From: Pseudoalteromonas luteoviolacea S2607
Lineage (GTDB): Bacteria > Pseudomonadota > Gammaproteobacteria > Enterobacterales > Alteromonadaceae
Assembly (NCBI RefSeq): GCF_001625575.1
Contig: NZ_AUXV01000004.1
Span: forward strand, 62,001-126,000
Length of the DNA stretch: 64,000 nucleotides
Direction: 5' to 3'
The translations under genes and the position numbers were made by a program. Positions 60,655 through 64,000 of the stretch are shown here, in pieces (the first letter of the stretch is position 1; each line of letters begins with the position of its first letter). The notes under the pieces are model-generated. The model saw only the letters and a list, made by a program, of their open reading frames with translations. It ran no database searches and was not told the DNA's origin.

Positions 60655-61269
60655 TTAGCGTCGACCACAGTCAGCACAATTGGCTTTACGTTCTTGAAGA
60701 TCCGAAGTCTCTTTGTCGACACGGTTTGATGAGCGCATATCTTCAGTATGCTTTTTACGGTATTCAATCAGGTTGCCTTGTTTATCGATATCGTACTGGC
60801 AGCAGGTATTGAATACATCATGCAGCTCTTTTCGGGCTTTTTGCACTTGAGACTTTAGTGTGGAGTAACTAACATCCATTTCATTTGCCAGCTGTTTTTG
60901 TGTTTTACCCTCTAACTCAATGACCTCAAGAAGAAAGGCACTTTGCTCGGGTAATTCTTGGATAAAAGGCTTTATACACTGTGCGAGCTCTTTTTTGACG
61001 TTACGCTCTTCTTCGGTGTACCAAGACACTTCTTGTTGGGCATTATTATTCATGCCATTTTTTCGATAGTAATCAACCACGGTGTTGTGGGCAATTTGAA
61101 ATAGCCAAGCTTTTATACTGGTTGGTTTGTGTAAGTTTTCAATAGCTAAATGGGTTTTAAGTAATACGTCTTGTAGCAAATCTTCCACGTCTTCTGGGTT
61201 TGCGACTCTTGTGTGCAAAAATGCTTTTAAACTTTGTCGGTATTGGGCCCAAATTTGTTCAATGGTCAT
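60655..61269 (-). CDS. sigZ: ECF sigma factor, SigZ type
   Basis: A 204-residue sigma-70-family factor. Region 2 (NPEDVEDLLQDVLLKTHLA ... WLFQIAHNTVVDYYRK) and region 4 (LEGKTQKQLANEMDVSYSTLKSQVQKAR) are clear. The C-terminal extension ends in CADCGRR, as in SigZ proteins. No anti-sigma gene is adjacent. It follows arsH by 47 nt in one unit, which suggests a metal- or redox-responsive role; the Cys tail could be a sensor. Confidence 0.87.
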   Translation of the reverse strand: MTIEQIWAQYRQSLKAFLHTRVANPEDVEDLLQDVLLKTHLAIENLHKPTSIKAWLFQIAHNTVVDYYRKNGMNNNAQQEVSWYTEEERNVKKELAQCIKPFIQELPEQSAFLLEVIELEGKTQKQLANEMDVSYSTLKSQVQKARKELHDVFNTCCQYDIDKQGNLIEYRKKHTEDMRSSNRVDKETSDLQERKANCADCGRR

Positions 61270-61316
61270 ATCGTCATCTCAAAAACGGCAGCACAGAAAT
61301 ATGCTGCCTGAAAAGT

Positions 61317-62060
61317 TTAGCAGCATCCTGCTTTGGTAACAGGTTTGGTTTTTTGTGGCGACTCTAATATATCCGCCAAGCCTTTGCTATTGTTGATCAG
61401 CGCTTGTTGCGCTGCCTGACGTTCACTGTATCGGTCAACCATAAACTGCTTATTGTCTCTGGTAAGGTATGTGAATCGCATTAGCTCTTCCATCACGTCT
61501 ACAACCCGGTTTCTAAAGTTACTGGCTTTCATCGTGCCATCATGGTTGAATTCATTCATTGCCTTGGCTATTGAAGACTGGTTTGGGATAGTAAGCATAC
61601 GCATCCAACGACCTAAAATTCGCATGTTGTTCACAGCATTAAAACTTTGAGAACCGCCACTGACTTGCATTACTGCCAGTACTTTACCTTGTGTAGGACG
61701 AACTGCGCCCAATGATAATGGGATCCAATCAATTTGATTTTTCATTACTGCAGACATATTGCCGTGCAACTCGGGCGAGCTCCATACTTGCGCTTCTGAC
61801 CAGTTTACCAGTTCTCTGAGTTCTTGTACTTTTTCATGTTCGACGCTGTCGCCATTATCAAAGAGTGGCAGATCAGTCGGATCAAAGAGTTTCACTTCGG
61901 CGCCCATATGAGTAAGTATACGCTGCGCCTCCAGCGCTGCCTTCTTACTGTAAGATTGCTCCCTGAGTGACCCATATAAGATTAATACACGGGGTTTGTG
62001 AGTGCTTAACGGCGTTGTGGGTGGAAGTAGGCTAAATTCGACATTGTTCAGGTATTTCAT
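61317..62060 (-). CDS. arsH: ArsH NADPH-dependent FMN reductase
   Basis: A 247-residue flavodoxin-like reductase. The FMN phosphate loop [11 protein letters not shown] is at about 29-39, and the ArsH-specific [23 protein letters not shown] segment is at about 94-116, followed by [15 protein letters not shown]. ArsH oxidises trivalent organoarsenicals and protects against them. The C-terminus ends AGCC, a possible metal site. It is the first gene of a unit with sigZ. Confidence 0.93.
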   Translation of the reverse strand: MKYLNNVEFSLLPPTTPLSTHKPRVLILYGSLREQSYSKKAALEAQRILTHMGAEVKLFDPTDLPLFDNGDSVEHEKVQELRELVNWSEAQVWSSPELHGNMSAVMKNQIDWIPLSLGAVRPTQGKVLAVMQVSGGSQSFNAVNNMRILGRWMRMLTIPNQSSIAKAMNEFNHDGTMKASNFRNRVVDVMEELMRFTYLTRDNKQFMVDRYSERQAAQQALINNSKGLADILESPQKTKPVTKAGCC

Positions 62061-62303
62061 ATACGTCTCCTAAATTAATCACACTCAATAAGACGCGCCG
62101 AATTAAAAAAGGACGAAATAAAGATTCACATTTTTAAAATTTATTATATAACAGTGGCTTATTTAAGGTGGACGCCTTGTTTTGATATTGGCATAGTATG
62201 AAACATACACGGGCAACATTAAGCGAATTTCTTGTGGTTTTGATAGGTGGTGATCTTATCGACACATAAGTACGTATTGGCCAGCAAAGTATAGGAAACG
62301 AGC

Positions 62304-62690
62304 ATGCGTGCACTAACAATATTTTATGACGGTACCTGTCCACTTTGCGTGAAAGAAATGACCGCGCTTACCAAAAAAGACACACACCAACAAATTAAGA
62401 CTGTTGATATTTACTCTGAAGAATTTAGCCGTTATGAGAATATAGATCCCGACAAGGCCAACACGATTTTGCATGCACTGGATAGCGAGGGCAATTTAAT
62501 ACTCGGCCTAGATGTTACGCACAAAGCATGGCAGTTGGTTGGTATGGGTTGGTTATATGCGCCGTTGCGTTGGCCTGTGATAAAACCCTTTGCGGATAAA
62601 CTGTATTTATTATTCGCTAAGAATCGATATCGAATTTCATACTGGCTCACAGGAAAATCTCGTTGTGAAAATGGTGTCTGTAAGCGATAG
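62304..62690 (+). CDS. DCC-family thiol-disulphide oxidoreductase (DUF393)
   Basis: A 128-residue protein with the family motif FYDGTCPLCVKEM at its start (Cys pair about 12-15) and the downstream WLYAPLRWPVIKPFADKLYLLFAKNRYRIS helix region. It ends with SRCENGVCKR, a second Cys pair. It is predicted to act on disulphides in a thioredoxin-like way. AGGAAACGAGC lies before the ATG. Transcribed alone. Confidence 0.85.
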   Translation: MRALTIFYDGTCPLCVKEMTALTKKDTHQQIKTVDIYSEEFSRYENIDPDKANTILHALDSEGNLILGLDVTHKAWQLVGMGWLYAPLRWPVIKPFADKLYLLFAKNRYRISYWLTGKSRCENGVCKR

Positions 62691-62901
62691 ACATCTGTCG
62701 TTAGAACACCCTTATTCAATTTTGCATAACATTAGAAACGATGTGTTTTGAGGTTTTGTTAGGTGTATATAGAGCTAGAAGTAACCTAACTATCTAATAA
62801 TTATAGATAAAAAAAGAGTCTGTTAGAATGAGAAAAAAGTCAGAAGATAAGTTTGTCAGTTGTGATTAACTAAGGCCATATGGATTTTACCAAGGCTTTT
62901 T

Positions 62902-63969
62902 ATGAATCATCTTTGTGGTATTCGAATAGTTATCGTGACTGTATTTGTGCTGACGCTTCAGGCTTGTTCAACAGACTCAAACGCAGTTCCTCAGCAAAAA
63001 CACATTAATGAGTTTAATTGGCATCTTTCTGCCATGCTCCCATCACCCCTTCAAGAAGTTTACCCAGCGGTTTTCAATAATAGAATCGTAGTAGCGGGAG
63101 CTTTTGAACAAACCCAAGTGGAGCGGGCTGCACTCGCATACCTCAAAGCGTCAGATCAAACTTATATTTTTGATCAAAATGTTCAAAACTGGAAAAGAGG
63201 CCCAGTTTTGCCCGAGCCGCGTCATCATCTAGGGCTTGTTACAAATCACGATAAGCTATACGCAATTGGAGGATTTAATGCAACCAAGTCAGATGCTTGG
63301 CAGGTTAAGTCATCGGTATTTGTGCTGAACCAAATTGGTGGCGCATGGTTTAAAGGGCCTGAATTACCGATTCCAATGGGAGAGTCTGTGTATGGGGTGA
63401 TTGATGGTCAAATTCACGTTGCTGGCGGTCGCACGAACAGAGGTGGAATGTTGGTTGATACTAACGAGCATTGGGTACTTAAATCAGATCAATGGCATAA
63501 AGCTGCGCCGCTGCCTATTGCCAGTAATTCGGCCGCTTCTGTGGTGTTGAATAATCAGTGGTATGTTATGGGGGGAAGAGTGAATGCACTGGATTTCAAA
63601 AACCTCAACGGATTATGGCGTTACAATGCTAAGACTGACCAATGGGAACAATTAGCGTCGATGCCGCAAGCCAGTGCTGGGCTTGCAAGCACAGTACTTG
63701 ATGGGAAAATTTATGTTTTTGGAGGCGAAGAGTACTCTTTCACAACGGACTTGGGTGGGCAACGGGAAATGAGAACGCGTACCTTTGATAAGGTCTGGCG
63801 CTATGATCCACGTTCAGATGAATGGTCAACTATGACCCAGCCCATGACGTCGACACGCCATGGGCTGGGTGCGGTCACCTTAAACAAACAAATTTATTTG
63901 TTAGGCGGAGCAGAAGAGGCAGGTGCCACGGGCACTACTGCCATTGTGGAGCGCCTCTCACTAAATTAA
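62902..63969 (+). CDS. Kelch-repeat lipoprotein
   Basis: A 355-residue lipoprotein with lipobox LQAC (Cys22). The mature part has about five Kelch-like repeats (KLYAIGGF, QIHVAGGR, QWYVMGGR, KIYVFGGE, QIYLLGGA), each ending in Gly-Gly, which form a beta-propeller. A related family contains N-acetylneuraminate epimerase-like proteins. Exposed on the periplasmic or outer-membrane side. Function is not predictable beyond fold. Transcribed alone at the right edge. Confidence 0.85.
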   Translation: MNHLCGIRIVIVTVFVLTLQACSTDSNAVPQQKHINEFNWHLSAMLPSPLQEVYPAVFNNRIVVAGAFEQTQVERAALAYLKASDQTYIFDQNVQNWKRGPVLPEPRHHLGLVTNHDKLYAIGGFNATKSDAWQVKSSVFVLNQIGGAWFKGPELPIPMGESVYGVIDGQIHVAGGRTNRGGMLVDTNEHWVLKSDQWHKAAPLPIASNSAASVVLNNQWYVMGGRVNALDFKNLNGLWRYNAKTDQWEQLASMPQASAGLASTVLDGKIYVFGGEEYSFTTDLGGQREMRTRTFDKVWRYDPRSDEWSTMTQPMTSTRHGLGAVTLNKQIYLLGGAEEAGATGTTAIVERLSLN

Positions 63970-64000
63970 TCACAAATGAAGTTACTGCAAAATACGCAGC

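Noticed and set aside
1-64000. CRISPR arrays, tRNA or rRNA genes, IS elements with transposase
   Set aside because: No regularly spaced repeats, no cloverleaf or rRNA sequence and no transposase or recombinase frame was recognised in the window.

Overview
The window looks like chromosomal DNA of a marine gammaproteobacterium, most likely Pseudoalteromonas or a close Alteromonadales relative. The basis is inference from gene families: an integron-type attC array, a YjfI/PspA/YqiJ/flotillin stress cluster, RoxA-like cytochrome, FabI next to a MaoC hydratase, many small lipoproteins, and fairly low GC. No rRNA or tRNA gene was recognised.

Layout. 0.2-7.3 kb: a phytase-like esterase, then a five-gene heavy-metal RND efflux group (His-rich secreted protein, anchored periplasmic protein, adaptor, RND pump, small periplasmic protein) without an outer-membrane channel. 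7.6 kb: a small leader-type peptide gene, then a GGDEF protein. 9.3-13.7 kb: a cluster of attC sites with no integrase in the window (CALIN) carrying eight small cassette genes, followed by a decayed stretch to 15.8 kb. 15.8-30.3 kb: ordinary chromosomal genes (BNR lipoprotein, RoxA-like cytochrome, MscS, OM barrel, FabI/MaoC, chemoreceptor, cytochrome-PQQ dehydrogenase), with a second leader peptide at 27.5 kb and a candidate structured RNA at 28.5 kb. 30.9-38.6 kb: an orphan ParB-like protein, an AraC/SRPBCC/SDR group sharing a 24-bp box, small unknown genes and a third leader peptide at 36.95 kb. 39.0-49.5 kb: a six-gene envelope-stress-like operon ending in a 2002-residue AAA+ ATPase. 49.7-56.9 kb: a MacB/HlyD-type exporter with its own sigma-54 response regulator and kinase behind a candidate -24/-12 promoter. 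57-64 kb: a COG0523 GTPase lacking its Cys motif, two very small genes, an ArsP/ArsR/SigZ/ArsH arsenic group, a DCC-family oxidoreductase and a Kelch lipoprotein.

The least explained items are: (1) three scattered, singly transcribed genes at 7607, 27532 and 36952 that share a roughly 30-residue leader ending in Ala-Gly-Gly but carry unrelated Cys-containing cores, with no modification enzyme in the window; (2) the attC cluster, whose sites correct several start codons and carry a diverged long repeat; (3) the promoter-plus-terminator RNA at 28.5 kb; (4) the PspA/flotillin/giant ATPase operon. Gene starts were moved from the longest reading frame wherever a ribosome binding site, an attC boundary or domain alignment favoured an internal codon.
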